From JAVBMP01 sp031552195 (GTDB lineage: Bacteria > Desulfobacterota > Desulfovibrionia > Desulfovibrionales > Desulfovibrionaceae): a stretch of 11,182 nt of DNA. The stretch covers positions 1-11,182 of the forward strand of contig JAVBMT010000037.1 of NCBI GenBank assembly GCA_031552195.1, given 5' to 3'. Positions within the stretch are counted from its first letter, which is position 1. Each line of letters opens with the position of its first letter. This document shows positions 1-6,482 of the stretch, in pieces. A program made the position numbers and the translations under genes. A model generated the notes under the pieces. It made no database searches. It had not been told where the DNA came from and saw nothing but the letters and a program-made list of their open reading frames with translations.

Positions 1-246
1 ATGATGGCTGAATACCTGACTGCCGCAATGGAAGACGAAAACCCTGACGTGTTCCTTGCCGCCCTTTCTGATGTGGCAAAAGCACGTGGGGTTGCCCAGC
101 TTGCCAAGGACACGGGCCTTGGCCGGGAGAGCCTTTACAAAAGCCTCGCCCCCGGTGCAAAACCGCGCTTTGACACCATTATGAAGATTACCAAGGCGCT
201 GGGCGTGCCTCTGGCGGTGAAGCCAGAGACGGCACATCATCCTTAA
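1..246 (+). CDS. HigA-type addiction-module antidote, HTH protein (5' end cut by window)
   Basis: The 81 visible residues match the C-terminal part of the HigA-like antidote family, small helix-turn-helix antitoxins that bind and neutralise a RelE/ParE-type toxin and repress their own operon. Residues 1-24 hold the family's segment AAMEDENPDVFLAALSDVAK. Residues about 31-67 form the Xre-like HTH, with AKDTGLGRESLYKSL as the recognition region and the family's PRFDTIMKITKALGV after it. Family members are usually about 95-105 residues, and the visible first Met corresponds to an internal position, so the true start is probably upstream of base 1. The toxin gene normally sits just upstream and would lie outside the window. 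Codon use is GC-rich, like the rest of the window and unlike the fosX region that follows. The family call is solid; pairing with a toxin is inferred. Confidence 0.8.
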   Translation: MMAEYLTAAMEDENPDVFLAALSDVAKARGVAQLAKDTGLGRESLYKSLAPGAKPRFDTIMKITKALGVPLAVKPETAHHP

Positions 247-308
247 CGCAGTTGCGCCGCCAATTCGACTCCCTGTTTCTCCATCGAATTGAGCTTTCTC
301 AAACGATT

Positions 309-329
309 TGTATAAAAGTGTGTATAAAA
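309..329 (+). repeat. Short direct repeat TGTATAAAA next to the putative att site
   Basis: The 9-mer TGTATAAAA occurs at 309-317 and again at 321-329, in phase by 12 bp, inside AT-rich DNA between the antitoxin stop and the tRNA-like 3' end. Closely spaced direct repeats near an att core can be integrase arm-type sites, but they could equally be chance in AT-rich sequence or promoter-like elements. I see no gene between 247 and 574. Confidence 0.25.
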
Positions 330-392
330 ATCAAATTTTACGCCAAGCAAGAACATATTTTACGATAAATTACATAATGTTAGCGTGTTCTG

Positions 393-415
393 TTCTAAGT
401 CCACCCTCTCCGCCA
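393..415 (+). other. tRNA-Ser 3'-end-like fragment, possible attachment-site scar
   Basis: Read as a tRNA 3' end, this stretch has a 7-nt T-loop-like TTCTAAG (393-399), a 5-nt T-stem 3' strand TCCAC (400-404), a 7-nt acceptor 3' strand CCTCTCC (405-411), a discriminator G and CCA (413-415). An acceptor strand ending CTCTCC-G-CCA is typical of bacterial tRNA-Ser. The matching T-stem 5' strand, which would be GTGGA, is absent, so no complete tRNA is present. A strong terminator begins 9 nt later, as expected downstream of a tRNA gene. Tyrosine-recombinase elements commonly use tRNA 3' ends as attB and leave such a fragment at the far junction. T-loop positions 57 and 60 are not consensus, so this stays tentative. 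Confidence 0.4.
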
Positions 416-423
416 TTAGGGCT

Positions 424-472
424 AAATGCGAACGCCAAGCCGATTTTTGTCGGCGAGGCGTTCGCATTTTTC
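424..472 (+). terminator. Strong intrinsic terminator
   Basis: A 13-bp perfect stem pairs AAATGCGAACGCC (424-436) with its complement (457-469). An inner 5-bp stem GCCGA/TCGGC (439-443 with 450-454) lies inside it, and a T-rich tail TTTTTCTTTTATTT follows. It would end transcription arriving from the left, from a tRNA or the antitoxin region, and isolates fosX from it. Confidence 0.85.
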
Positions 473-491
473 TTTTATTTGGAGTAGAGTG

Positions 492-520
492 CTTTTGTTT
501 TCTTAGTGATATGTTAAAAT
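492..520 (+). promoter_or_regulatory. Candidate extended -10 promoter for fosX
   Basis: TGTTAAAAT at 512-520 fits an extended -10 element (TGn followed by TAAAAT). A poor -35 hexamer, CTTTTG at 492-497, lies 17 bp upstream. Transcription would begin near 527, about 48 nt before the fosX start. It lies downstream of the terminator, so fosX needs its own promoter. AT-rich background raises the chance of a false match. Confidence 0.4.
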
Positions 521-574
521 GTGTTTAAAGAAACGAATTTATATACTGTGAGGAAGTAAAATGGAGATTGCTCT

Positions 575-991
575 ATGATTTTAGGATTGAGCCATGTAAC
601 TTTGGTAGTGAAGAATTTAGAACAGACCACTCTATTTCTTAAGCGAATTTTCGGTGCAGAGCAGATTTATTCCAGTGGTAGTAAGACTTTTTCGCTTTCA
701 AAAGAAAAGTTCTTTCTTGTAAACAATTTATGGATTTGCATAATGGAAGGAGAACCGCTTGCAGAACGTACTTACAATCATATTGCCTTTGAAATCAACG
801 ACAAAGAAATAGACGAATACCTGTCGAGGATAAAAGAAGTAGGAGTTGAAATCAGACCTGAACGCCCCCGCATAGATGGCGAAGGCCGTTCAATCTACTT
901 TTATGATTTTGACAATCATCTTTTTGAATTGCACGCTGGTTCTCTTGATGAAAGGCTGACTTCCTATTCCAGCGACAATCACGCTGTATAA
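575..991 (+). CDS. fosX: FosX fosfomycin epoxide hydrolase
   Basis: A 138-residue vicinal-oxygen-chelate protein matching the FosX family, Mn(II) enzymes that add water to the fosfomycin epoxide and inactivate the drug in the cytoplasm without a thiol cosubstrate. All landmarks are visible: metal ligands His7 (GLSHVTLVVK), His69 (TYNHIAFEI) and Glu118 (HLFELHAG), and the general-base Glu44 in SLSKEKFFLV that separates FosX from the thiol-using FosA and FosB. ERTYNHIAF and EGRSIYFYDFDNHLFELHAG are near-identical to FosX of Listeria as I remember it. Length is normal and nothing is broken. GGAG at 563-566 is a well-spaced ribosome site, and an in-frame stop lies upstream. The gene is clearly AT-richer than its neighbours and is followed by a recombinase remnant, which points to recent transfer from a Firmicutes source. 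It is probably active. Confidence 0.93.
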   Translation: MILGLSHVTLVVKNLEQTTLFLKRIFGAEQIYSSGSKTFSLSKEKFFLVNNLWICIMEGEPLAERTYNHIAFEINDKEIDEYLSRIKEVGVEIRPERPRIDGEGRSIYFYDFDNHLFELHAGSLDERLTSYSSDNHAV

Positions 992-1014
992 GCAAACTTG
1001 CCGGCACAAACTAA

Positions 1015-1555
1015 AAGTATTGCGGCAACCTTGTAAACTCCATTGAAGAGGGACTCGCCAACGCCTCGCTCAAGCAGCGGCTGGACGAGCTTGAAGCGAA
1101 GAAAACCGATTTGGAAATTGCTATCGCAAAGGAGAAAATCGAACAGACACCGCTGACAAAGGAGCAGATTGTTTTCTGGACCAGCCGCTTTAAAGACGGC
1201 GACATTGACAATCCGGAGTATCGCAAGAGCATCGTCGATATTTTCATCAATTCGGTTTTCCTGTACGACGACAAACTGCTCATCGTGTAAACCTCCCCTC
1301 GTCAGTGCGGACCTAAACTGGAAGGACGGCGCGAAAACTGTGCCACTTGCGGAAATAGAAGGTTCTGCTGGCGACGGCGAAAGCGCGAAAGGCTTGCAGA
1401 ATAAGGAAAATGAGAGTTCGCATTTGGAGGGTAATCCTCCGCCATTCCATCATTCCTGGAACTCCGGATCGTCCGCCGCAAAGAGCGGTCGGCGAATTCG
1501 GAGTTTCTTTCAGTCGGCGGGACTAAAATCGTCGTCCGGTAATCCCCCAAGCTGA
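1015..1555 (+). pseudogene. C-terminal remnant of a large serine recombinase, frameshifted
   Basis: From 1015 to 1290 one frame, without a start codon, encodes the C-terminal coiled-coil and tail of transposon-type large serine recombinases. Recognisable pieces are NLVNSIEEGLANASLKQRLD, LEAKKTDLEIAIAKEKIE, PLTKEQIVFWTSRFKDGD and YRKSIVDIFINSVFLYDDKL. The catalytic and zinc-ribbon domains are missing. The family's usual ending, LNWKDGAKTVPLAEIEGS, continues in the next frame from about 1313, so the reading is broken between about 1288 and 1313. There a TAAAC repeat (1288-1292 and 1314-1318) brackets about 21 extra bases. The tail frame stays open to 1555, but I recognise nothing after about 1370. 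A stop at 1012-1014 closes the frame upstream. It is a dead scar of the element that probably carried fosX. Confidence 0.75.
1460..1505 (+). repeat. Imperfect inverted repeat, possible terminator
   Basis: AACTCCG at 1460-1466 pairs with CGGAGTT at 1499-1505. Imperfect complementarity continues inward, with CCGC near 1476-1479 against GCGG near 1485-1488. TTTCTTT follows the right arm, so on the plus strand it could act as a weak terminator at the end of the imported segment. No other gene is recognisable between 1370 and 1583. Confidence 0.35.
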
Positions 1556-1583
1556 AAATATCAAAGACAGTAGCGGGCGAGCC

Positions 1584-2618
1584 TTATCCAGCATAATCGC
1601 CGCGCCCGAAATCTATGCGGTAGCCGGCGGCGGCCGTAAGTTCGACGAGCTGCTGCACCCCTTCCGCGCTTTCCGCCCCGAAAGCGGCCTTGTTGTCGTA
1701 AAGCGCGTAACGCGCGCGATTTTCCGGGGGGGAGAGGTTCGGCATGACCACGTTGGCCCCGGCTTTAAGGCCCATTTCCCGCCCTTGCGGGTGAATGCTG
1801 CCCAAGGCGGTGGTTGAGGGCAGAAGGGAGCGGGGGAGCAGAAGGCGCGTCAGGGCCAGCATCACCATGGTTTCTTTCAGCCCTCCGCCGGATTCGCCGG
1901 CGAACGGGGTGTCATGCTGCGGAATGAACGGGCCTATGCCCACCATCTGCGGTTGCAGTTCCCGTAAAAAAACCAGGTCTTCAGCCAGGGTGCGCGCCGT
2001 CTGGCCGGGAGAGCCGACCATAAAGCCCGCTCCGGTCTGGTAACCAAGGTTTTTCAGATTCCAAAGGCATTCCTTGCGCCGCTCCAGGTTCAAATTTTCC
2101 GGGTGCAAGCGGCTGTAATGCCCGGCATCGGCGGTTTCATGCCGCAATAAATAGCGGTTTGCGCCCGCCGCGAAATAACGCTGGTAACTGGCCCGGCTCT
2201 TTTCCCCTACGCTCAGGGTGATGGCGCTGTCCGCAAAACGGGCCCGGATGGCGGAAACGATTTCAACCACCCGGTCGTCCGTAAAGTGGGCGTCTTCTCC
2301 GCCTTGCAGCACGAAAGACCGGAAACCCAGCTCATGACCCAACTTGCAGCAGCGCAAAATATCCTCTACCCCCAGGCGGTAGCGCGACGCGTTGAGGTTG
2401 CTTCTGCGAATTCCGCAATAATAACAGTCGTTTTTACAGTAGTTGGTAAATTCGATCAGCCCGCGCACGAATACCGCGCCGCCGAAATTCGCGCGGCGGA
2501 CGGCGTCGGCGGCCGCGAACAGGTCCGGGGAAGGCCGGGCGAACTGCTCCGTTATCAGGCCTTCAAGTTCGGAAATGGTCAGGCTGTCCAGTTTAAAGCC
2601 AGCCGGATCGAGATTCAT
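1584..2618 (-). CDS. hydE: [FeFe] hydrogenase H-cluster radical SAM maturase HydE
   Basis: A 344-residue radical SAM protein of the BioB/PylB-like HydE family. With HydF and HydG it assembles the 2Fe subcluster of the H-cluster; current models have HydE acting on the HydG-derived Fe(CO)2CN-cysteine complex. The SAM-cluster motif CKNDCYYC gives Cys61, Cys65 and Cys68, within two residues of the Thermotoga positions as I recall them. VLQGGED is the family's GGE-type SAM segment, followed by RHETAD. The optional second-cluster cysteines near the C terminus of some homologues are absent. I chose the ATG at 2618 because AAGGTGA lies just upstream and the length fits; an in-frame TTG at 2654 adds 12 unconvincing residues. 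It is last in the hyd operon, 73 nt after hydF. No clear terminator follows. Confidence 0.94.
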   Translation of the reverse strand: MNLDPAGFKLDSLTISELEGLITEQFARPSPDLFAAADAVRRANFGGAVFVRGLIEFTNYCKNDCYYCGIRRSNLNASRYRLGVEDILRCCKLGHELGFRSFVLQGGEDAHFTDDRVVEIVSAIRARFADSAITLSVGEKSRASYQRYFAAGANRYLLRHETADAGHYSRLHPENLNLERRKECLWNLKNLGYQTGAGFMVGSPGQTARTLAEDLVFLRELQPQMVGIGPFIPQHDTPFAGESGGGLKETMVMLALTRLLLPRSLLPSTTALGSIHPQGREMGLKAGANVVMPNLSPPENRARYALYDNKAAFGAESAEGVQQLVELTAAAGYRIDFGRGDYAG

Positions 2619-2691
2619 AAGTTCACCTTGCAATAGCCTTGGCGGAGTTTTCAAAGGGCGTCATGCCTTTTACCTGGCGCGAGGGCTGAAT

Positions 2692-3912
2692 TTAAATTCC
2701 CAAGGGCTTGAGGGCCCGTTCCAGAATCCCCCCGCAGTAGGCCAGGGCCACGCCGTAATTGGTCATCGGAACTCCGGCCAGGCCGGCCTTGCCCAAACGC
2801 CCGCACATTTCCGTGGGGGTAATCATGCAAGCCCCGCAATGTATTATCAGGGCGTAATCCTTCAATTGTTCGGGGAAATCCCTTCCGGTAACCTGCTCGA
2901 ATTCCAGTTTCTTGCCTGTGATTTTGCGCAAGGCGGCGGGAATTTTCACCTGGCCGATATCTTCGTGAGTTTTGTTGTGCGTGCAGACTTCAGCCAGCAG
3001 AACGCGGTCGCCGTCTTTCAGGTTTTTTATGGCGGCCGCCCCGTTCGCCAAGACGGATATATTTCCCTTCTGGCGGGCCAGGAGTATGGAAAATGAAGTC
3101 AGGGGCATGTCTGGCGGAATAAGGGCCGCCACTTCCGCAAACACCTGGGAATCGGTTATCACAAGGTCAATGTTCCCCTCCGCGCAGCTCGCGGCGACCT
3201 GGTCCGGAGTAACGGCCATACAGCGCGCGCCGTTATCAAGGCAGTCGCGGATAACCTGCACCTGGGGCAAGATAAGCCGCCCCTTGGGAGCAGCGCTATC
3301 CAGCGGCACAACCAGCAGGGCCAGGCCGCCGGAAGGGAGCAGGCCGCGCACCAGGCCTTCGCGTTCCACAACCGCCCGCTTGAGGGCCTGCGCCAAATGC
3401 CCGCGCAGCCGCTCAACCTCGGCCGGATTACGGGAGGAAATCCGCAGGGCCTCGCCGGCATGTTCCGCCAGAAAGTTCCGCCTGGCTTCATCCGGAAGGC
3501 CCTTGTCCTCTTTTTTCGCACCTTCCCGGTCAAACTTGCTCAAAACCAGAGTGTGAGGCACTTTTCGCGCTTCCAGCTCTTTGCGCGCGGCAAGGTAAAC
3601 CTCGGGCTCAAACTGCGCCGGGTCGAGCACATAGAGCACATAATCGGCCCTATCCAGCATTTTTTTGCTTTTGGCCATGCGCTGGCGGCCAAGCTCCGTA
3701 GAGTCGTTCAATCCGGCGGTATCCACAAACACCACCGGGCCGAAGGGTATAAGCTCCATGGCTTTCTGCACCGGGTCCGTAGTCGTTCCGGCAAGCCCGG
3801 ACACAATTGAGATATCGCTGCCCGTCAAGGCGTTGAACAAGGATGATTTGCCCGAGTTGGTCTCGCCCAGAATCACCACGTGGGCGCGGTTGCTGTTAGG
3901 GGTGCCCTGCAT
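2692..3912 (-). CDS. hydF: [FeFe] hydrogenase maturation GTPase HydF
   Basis: A 406-residue GTPase and scaffold that carries the 2Fe precursor and delivers it to apo-HydA. The N-terminal domain has the P-loop GETNSGKS (residues 16-23), GTTT (42-45), DTAG (64-67) and a G4 motif as SKFD (125-128) in place of the usual NKxD. The C-terminal domain holds the [4Fe-4S] site: C310-T-H312, then H358-C359-G-A-C362, the family's CxH...HCxxC pattern, followed by the typical NYGVALAYCGG ending. Length is normal. GAGGT about 7 nt before the ATG supports this start. It lies 92 nt downstream of hydG, and a 9-bp hairpin occupies that gap. Cysteine spacing and GTPase motifs make the call near certain. Confidence 0.95.
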   Translation of the reverse strand: MQGTPNSNRAHVVILGETNSGKSSLFNALTGSDISIVSGLAGTTTDPVQKAMELIPFGPVVFVDTAGLNDSTELGRQRMAKSKKMLDRADYVLYVLDPAQFEPEVYLAARKELEARKVPHTLVLSKFDREGAKKEDKGLPDEARRNFLAEHAGEALRISSRNPAEVERLRGHLAQALKRAVVEREGLVRGLLPSGGLALLVVPLDSAAPKGRLILPQVQVIRDCLDNGARCMAVTPDQVAASCAEGNIDLVITDSQVFAEVAALIPPDMPLTSFSILLARQKGNISVLANGAAAIKNLKDGDRVLLAEVCTHNKTHEDIGQVKIPAALRKITGKKLEFEQVTGRDFPEQLKDYALIIHCGACMITPTEMCGRLGKAGLAGVPMTNYGVALAYCGGILERALKPLGI

Positions 3913-3938
3913 GATTTTACCTCGAATCTGGTTATACG

Positions 3939-3971
3939 CCCGCCTGGCCGGAGATTCCGCAACCAGGCGGG
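3939..3971 (-). repeat. Hairpin between hydG and hydF
   Basis: CCCGCCTGG (3939-3947) and CCAGGCGGG (3963-3971) form a perfect 9-bp stem with a 15-nt loop that can close a further CGG/CCG. No U-tract follows on the minus strand, so it is not a standard terminator. It may mark an RNA processing or stability boundary that tunes hydF and hydE expression relative to hydG; that role is inferred. Confidence 0.55.
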
Positions 3972-4004
3972 ATTTAGCGCGCGCCGGACCAAGCCCTGAA
4001 TGCT

Positions 4005-5399
4005 CTAAAAATAGAGATCGCGCTGGCCCTGTTCGAGGCGTTTCAGGTTTTCCAGGGTCAGCTCGCGCACCCGGCTGTTGCCTATCGTTTCGACCTTTTT
4101 CTCTATAAGGGCGCCGGCCTTGTTTTTCAGGGCCTGGGTGCCGTAGTCCAGCGCGTATTCTTTCAGGGTAAGCAGGGCATTGGGCAGGCAGACGTCTTTT
4201 ATGCAGCCTGACTTGGCCAGCTCCATAAACCGGTCGCCGGTGCGGCCCTGGCGGTAACAGGCGGTGCAGAAGCTGGGTATGAGCTGTTCGTCGAGCAGCC
4301 AGGAGATGATGTCTTGAGCGCTGCGGTCGTCGGCCAGGGCGAATTGCGAACCGTGTTTTTCACGCAAGGCGTAACCGCCGACCTCGACGGCGGAGCCGCC
4401 GCTGATCTGGGAAACGCCGAGGCGGATCAGTTCCTTGCGCATGGCCGGGCTTTCCCGCGTGGAGACTATCATGCCGGTGTAAGGCACGGCCAGGCGAATA
4501 ATAGCCACCAGGCGCTTGAAGGTTTCATCGTCCACGAGGTGCTGATGGCTTTCCCGGTCATTGCCGGACGAGTCGCACAGCCGGGGCACGGAGATGGTGT
4601 GAAAACCCACCCCGAAGTTTTTTTCCAGGTGCTCGTTGTGCAGCATCAGGCCAAGCGCTTCGTAGCGCCAGTCATAAAGGCCGAACAGCACCCCGCCGCC
4701 CACGTCGTCTATGCCCGCTTCCATGGCCCGGTCAAAGGCGGTGGCGTGATAGAGGTAATTTTTTTTCGGGCCGGCCAGATGAACGGCTTCATAGGTAGCT
4801 TTATGGTAAGTTTCCTGAAAGAGGATGTAGGTGCCTATTTCGGCCTCTTTAAGCTTTTTGTAATTTTCGACCGTGGTGGCGGCGATGTTCACGTTAACGC
4901 GGCGGATCGAACCGTTTTCGAATTTCATGGAGTAAATGGTGCGCAGGCTTTCAAGCACGTAGTCTATGGGACAGTTCACCGGGTCTTCTCCGGCTTCCAG
5001 GGCCAGGCGCTTGTGCCCCATTCCTTCCAGAATTTCCACTTCGCGGCGTATTTCGTCCTGGCTGAGGCGCTTGCGCGCGAACTGGTTGTCGCGCCGGAAA
5101 CCGCAGTAATCGCATTTGTTTATGCAATGGTCGCTGATGTAAAGCGGCGCGAACATGACTATGCGCTCTCCGTAGATATGCTCTTTAATGGCCCCGGCGG
5201 TTTGGAAAATGCGCGCGATATGTTCGGCCTTTTCCGTCATGAGCAGGGCGGCGACGTCTTTGTGCCCCAGGCCTTGAAAGGCGGCGGCGCGGTCGAGAAT
5301 GGCGTTTATTTCCGCGTCGTCAGCTTTATGGGCTTCATGCAAAAGGTGGTTGATGTAGGCGTCGTTTATGAAAAAGTTTTCGGGCAGTTCGTTAGCCAT
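4005..5399 (-). CDS. hydG: [FeFe] hydrogenase H-cluster radical SAM maturase HydG (tyrosine lyase)
   Basis: A 464-residue radical SAM tyrosine lyase. It cleaves tyrosine to p-cresol and dehydroglycine and turns the latter into the CO and CN- ligands bound to the dangler iron of its second cluster. The N-terminal SAM-cluster motif CINKCDYC gives Cys92, Cys96 and Cys99. The C-terminal auxiliary-cluster motif CX2CX22C is intact at Cys378, Cys381 and Cys404, in CTACYRQGRTGDRF and DVCLPNALLTL, which separates HydG from ThiH. The ATG at 5399 follows GAGGAG at good spacing and gives normal family length; upstream in-frame codons overlap the preceding gene and look spurious. It starts 11 nt after the TM1266-like gene. 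Complete and probably functional. Confidence 0.96.
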   Translation of the reverse strand: MANELPENFFINDAYINHLLHEAHKADDAEINAILDRAAAFQGLGHKDVAALLMTEKAEHIARIFQTAGAIKEHIYGERIVMFAPLYISDHCINKCDYCGFRRDNQFARKRLSQDEIRREVEILEGMGHKRLALEAGEDPVNCPIDYVLESLRTIYSMKFENGSIRRVNVNIAATTVENYKKLKEAEIGTYILFQETYHKATYEAVHLAGPKKNYLYHATAFDRAMEAGIDDVGGGVLFGLYDWRYEALGLMLHNEHLEKNFGVGFHTISVPRLCDSSGNDRESHQHLVDDETFKRLVAIIRLAVPYTGMIVSTRESPAMRKELIRLGVSQISGGSAVEVGGYALREKHGSQFALADDRSAQDIISWLLDEQLIPSFCTACYRQGRTGDRFMELAKSGCIKDVCLPNALLTLKEYALDYGTQALKNKAGALIEKKVETIGNSRVRELTLENLKRLEQGQRDLYF

Positions 5400-5410
5400 G
5401 ACAAAACTCC

Positions 5411-5668
5411 TCAGGATTGCAAGGTGGCTTGGGAAATGGTCGTTTTTACGCTTACGGAAGGAATTTTGCCCAGCTTGCCGGTAAAGGAATTTATTTCGTC
5501 CGGCGTGCCGCACACCACCAGGGCGATAACCGCCATGCGCGCCTCGTCGACCGGCAGGCCTATGCGGCCCCTTACAAGGCCTTTGCAAGAGGAAACAATC
5601 TCGTTAAAGGCCTGCTGATGTTCAGAGGGGTTTTCAATAATGGCGCCGACTATGGCTATCTTCCGCAT
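5411..5668 (-). CDS. TM1266-type iron-only hydrogenase system regulator (putative)
   Basis: An 85-residue protein of the TM1266 family, small ACT-like/NikR-C-like domain proteins found next to hydEFG and annotated as putative regulators of the iron-only hydrogenase system. Visible family features are the opening MRKIAIVGAIIENP, the middle VRGRIGLPVDEARMAVIALVV and the end KLGKIPSVSVKTTIS. There is no DNA-binding domain, so any regulation would be by ligand sensing or protein contact; its actual function is not established. The ATG at 5668 follows GGAGA with normal spacing. Upstream in-frame codons run through the terminator hairpin and are not coding. It is the first gene of the hyd operon. 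Confidence 0.85.
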   Translation of the reverse strand: MRKIAIVGAIIENPSEHQQAFNEIVSSCKGLVRGRIGLPVDEARMAVIALVVCGTPDEINSFTGKLGKIPSVSVKTTISQATLQS

Positions 5669-5726
5669 GATTTTTCTCCGTGTTTGGGCCTTCGCGCTTT
5701 GCCGCGCCGCTGTTATGGTTTTCTTG

Positions 5727-5773
5727 AATAAAAAAAGGCCAGCCTTCCGGATTTCCTCCGAAAGGCTGGCCTT
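5727..5773 (-). terminator. Intrinsic terminator in the leader of the hyd operon (attenuator)
   Basis: On the minus strand a 12-bp perfect stem (5762-5773 with 5735-5746) has an inner 3-bp CGG/CCG extension and is followed by a run of seven U. The U-tract fits the minus strand only. It ends 59 nt before the TM1266-like start codon and downstream of the candidate promoter at 5983-6010. I see no complete gene between that promoter and the hairpin apart from a doubtful 21-codon ORF, so it most likely works as an attenuator. Confidence 0.85.
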
Positions 5774-5976
5774 AAATTTACGCCGGAAAAACCGGCTTTC
5801 CCCGATGCCTGGTTCAGGCTTTCTCATCCGGCAAGGGCTGCCCCGGCCCGAATAGGGTCCGGTTGGTGTCTCGGCGCATAAGAGGGGGGAAACGAAATTT
5901 TCAGCGCCTTTCGGGTCAGGTTCTCGCCTTCTCCGTCAGGGGCGGGGTTTCAATAACAATGCAACCCCGATAATCA
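5774..5976 (-). promoter_or_regulatory. Structured untranslated leader of the hyd maturation operon
   Basis: About 200 nt of leader on the minus strand with several elements. Just after the predicted start is a 7-bp hairpin, CGGGGTT/AACCCCG (5963-5969 with 5943-5949). Then comes CCGAAAGGC (5914-5906), perfectly complementary over 9 nt to GCCTTTCGG (5766-5758), the first-transcribed arm of the terminator. Two small hairpins follow, GCCTG/CAGGC at 5807-5819 and GCCGG/CCGGC at 5782-5796. Pairing of the distal segment with the terminator arm would prevent termination. I compared it by eye with TPP, cobalamin, Moco and fluoride riboswitches and saw no match. What it senses is unknown. Confidence 0.55.
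5814..5879 (-). CDS. Possible 21-codon leader ORF upstream of the hyd attenuator
   Basis: ATG at 5879 to TGA at 5814 encodes MRRDTNRTLFGPGQPLPDEKA, inside the leader and ending about 40 nt before the terminator stem. No convincing ribosome-binding site precedes it and there is no run of one amino acid, so a translation-based sensor is only a possibility. The composition (GPGQPLP) could slow ribosomes. It may be chance. Confidence 0.2.
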   Translation of the reverse strand: MRRDTNRTLFGPGQPLPDEKA

Positions 5977-5982
5977 GTGCCT

Positions 5983-6010
5983 ACTATAAACGCTTTGCTC
6001 AAAAACGCAA
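5983..6010 (-). promoter_or_regulatory. Candidate sigma-70 promoter of the hyd operon
   Basis: On the minus strand TTGCGT (6010-6005) is followed after 16 bp by TATAGT (5988-5983), giving a start near 5976 and a leader of about 308 nt before the TM1266-like ATG. The surrounding 25 bp is AT-rich against a GC-rich background. It divides the minus-strand operon from the plus-strand MFS and crcB remnants. No gene is recognisable between 6011 and 6231, which only holds a GCC-repeat tract near 6050-6064. Confidence 0.55.
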
Positions 6011-6231
6011 ACGTAAAATCGCCTATGCCTACGCCGGGCGGTCCGGAGTTCCGCCGCCGCCGCCGAACCTCATGCGTGCGGCGGGTAAAAGGCTGTACGG
6101 GAATTTACTTTTCAACCCGCCTCGAATATGTTTGAAAAAAGGGATGGCGTTCCCCTGAACCGCGTCAGCCGATAACTCCCGTCAGGCTTTGAAGGGCGGC
6201 GGGGCGTTGCCGGACAACCACACCTGGCCGG

Positions 6232-6471
6232 GTGGCTGTCTTTTTTATTCCCTTAGCGGAAGCCCGCCTTCATTATGGAAAACGGCGCGGAACGGCTTTC
6301 GGCTGGTTCAACCTGGTTGCGGGGCTGTTTCTTCTGCCTGCTTCAGTCATATTCGGGCTGTTATATCAGAACGTATCTTCCAGCGGGGCTTTTCTGTTCT
6401 CCGCCGGGTGTTCCCTGCTGGCGGCCGTTTTGCTCAGGTTCTTTGTGCTTCCGGCCCACGCGCGGCGGTAA
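6232..6471 (+). pseudogene. C-terminal remnant of a major facilitator superfamily transporter
   Basis: About 79 codons resemble the last two to three transmembrane helices of an MFS permease. KRRGTAFGWFNLVAG is the conserved cytoplasmic-loop motif (family form RGTAxGxxN), followed by hydrophobic helices LFLLPASVIFGLLY and FLFSAGCSLLAAVLLRFFV and a basic end. MFS proteins are about 400 residues, and the frame is closed by a stop at 6190-6192, so roughly 80% of the gene is gone. The GTG at 6232 has no ribosome site. It ends 11 nt before the crcB-like start. No substrate can be named. Confidence 0.65.
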
Positions 6472-6482
6472 TCGGGGGAAAC

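Noticed and set aside
393..415. Complete tRNA-Ser or tmRNA gene
   Set aside because: The T-stem 5' strand, anticodon arm and acceptor 5' strand are all missing upstream, so only a 3' fragment can be claimed.
1302..1550. 82-codon minus-strand frame after hydE
   Set aside because: It overlaps the recombinase tail in antisense, has no ribosome site and no recognisable product.
2619..2654. TTG start adding 12 residues to HydE
   Set aside because: The ATG at 2618 has a good AGGTGA site and places the radical SAM cysteines at 61, 65 and 68, close to known HydE. The TTG has no ribosome site.
4314..5618. 434-codon open frame on the plus strand
   Set aside because: It runs antisense across hydG, whose Fe-S motifs are unmistakable. 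The product is compositionally odd (rich in V, F, H and G), has no family features, and is open only because of GC-rich codon use.
5774..5976. TPP, cobalamin, Moco or fluoride riboswitch in the hyd leader
   Set aside because: Some fragments (for example ACCTGA and CCGAAAGG) look suggestive, but the conserved cores and their order are absent on inspection.
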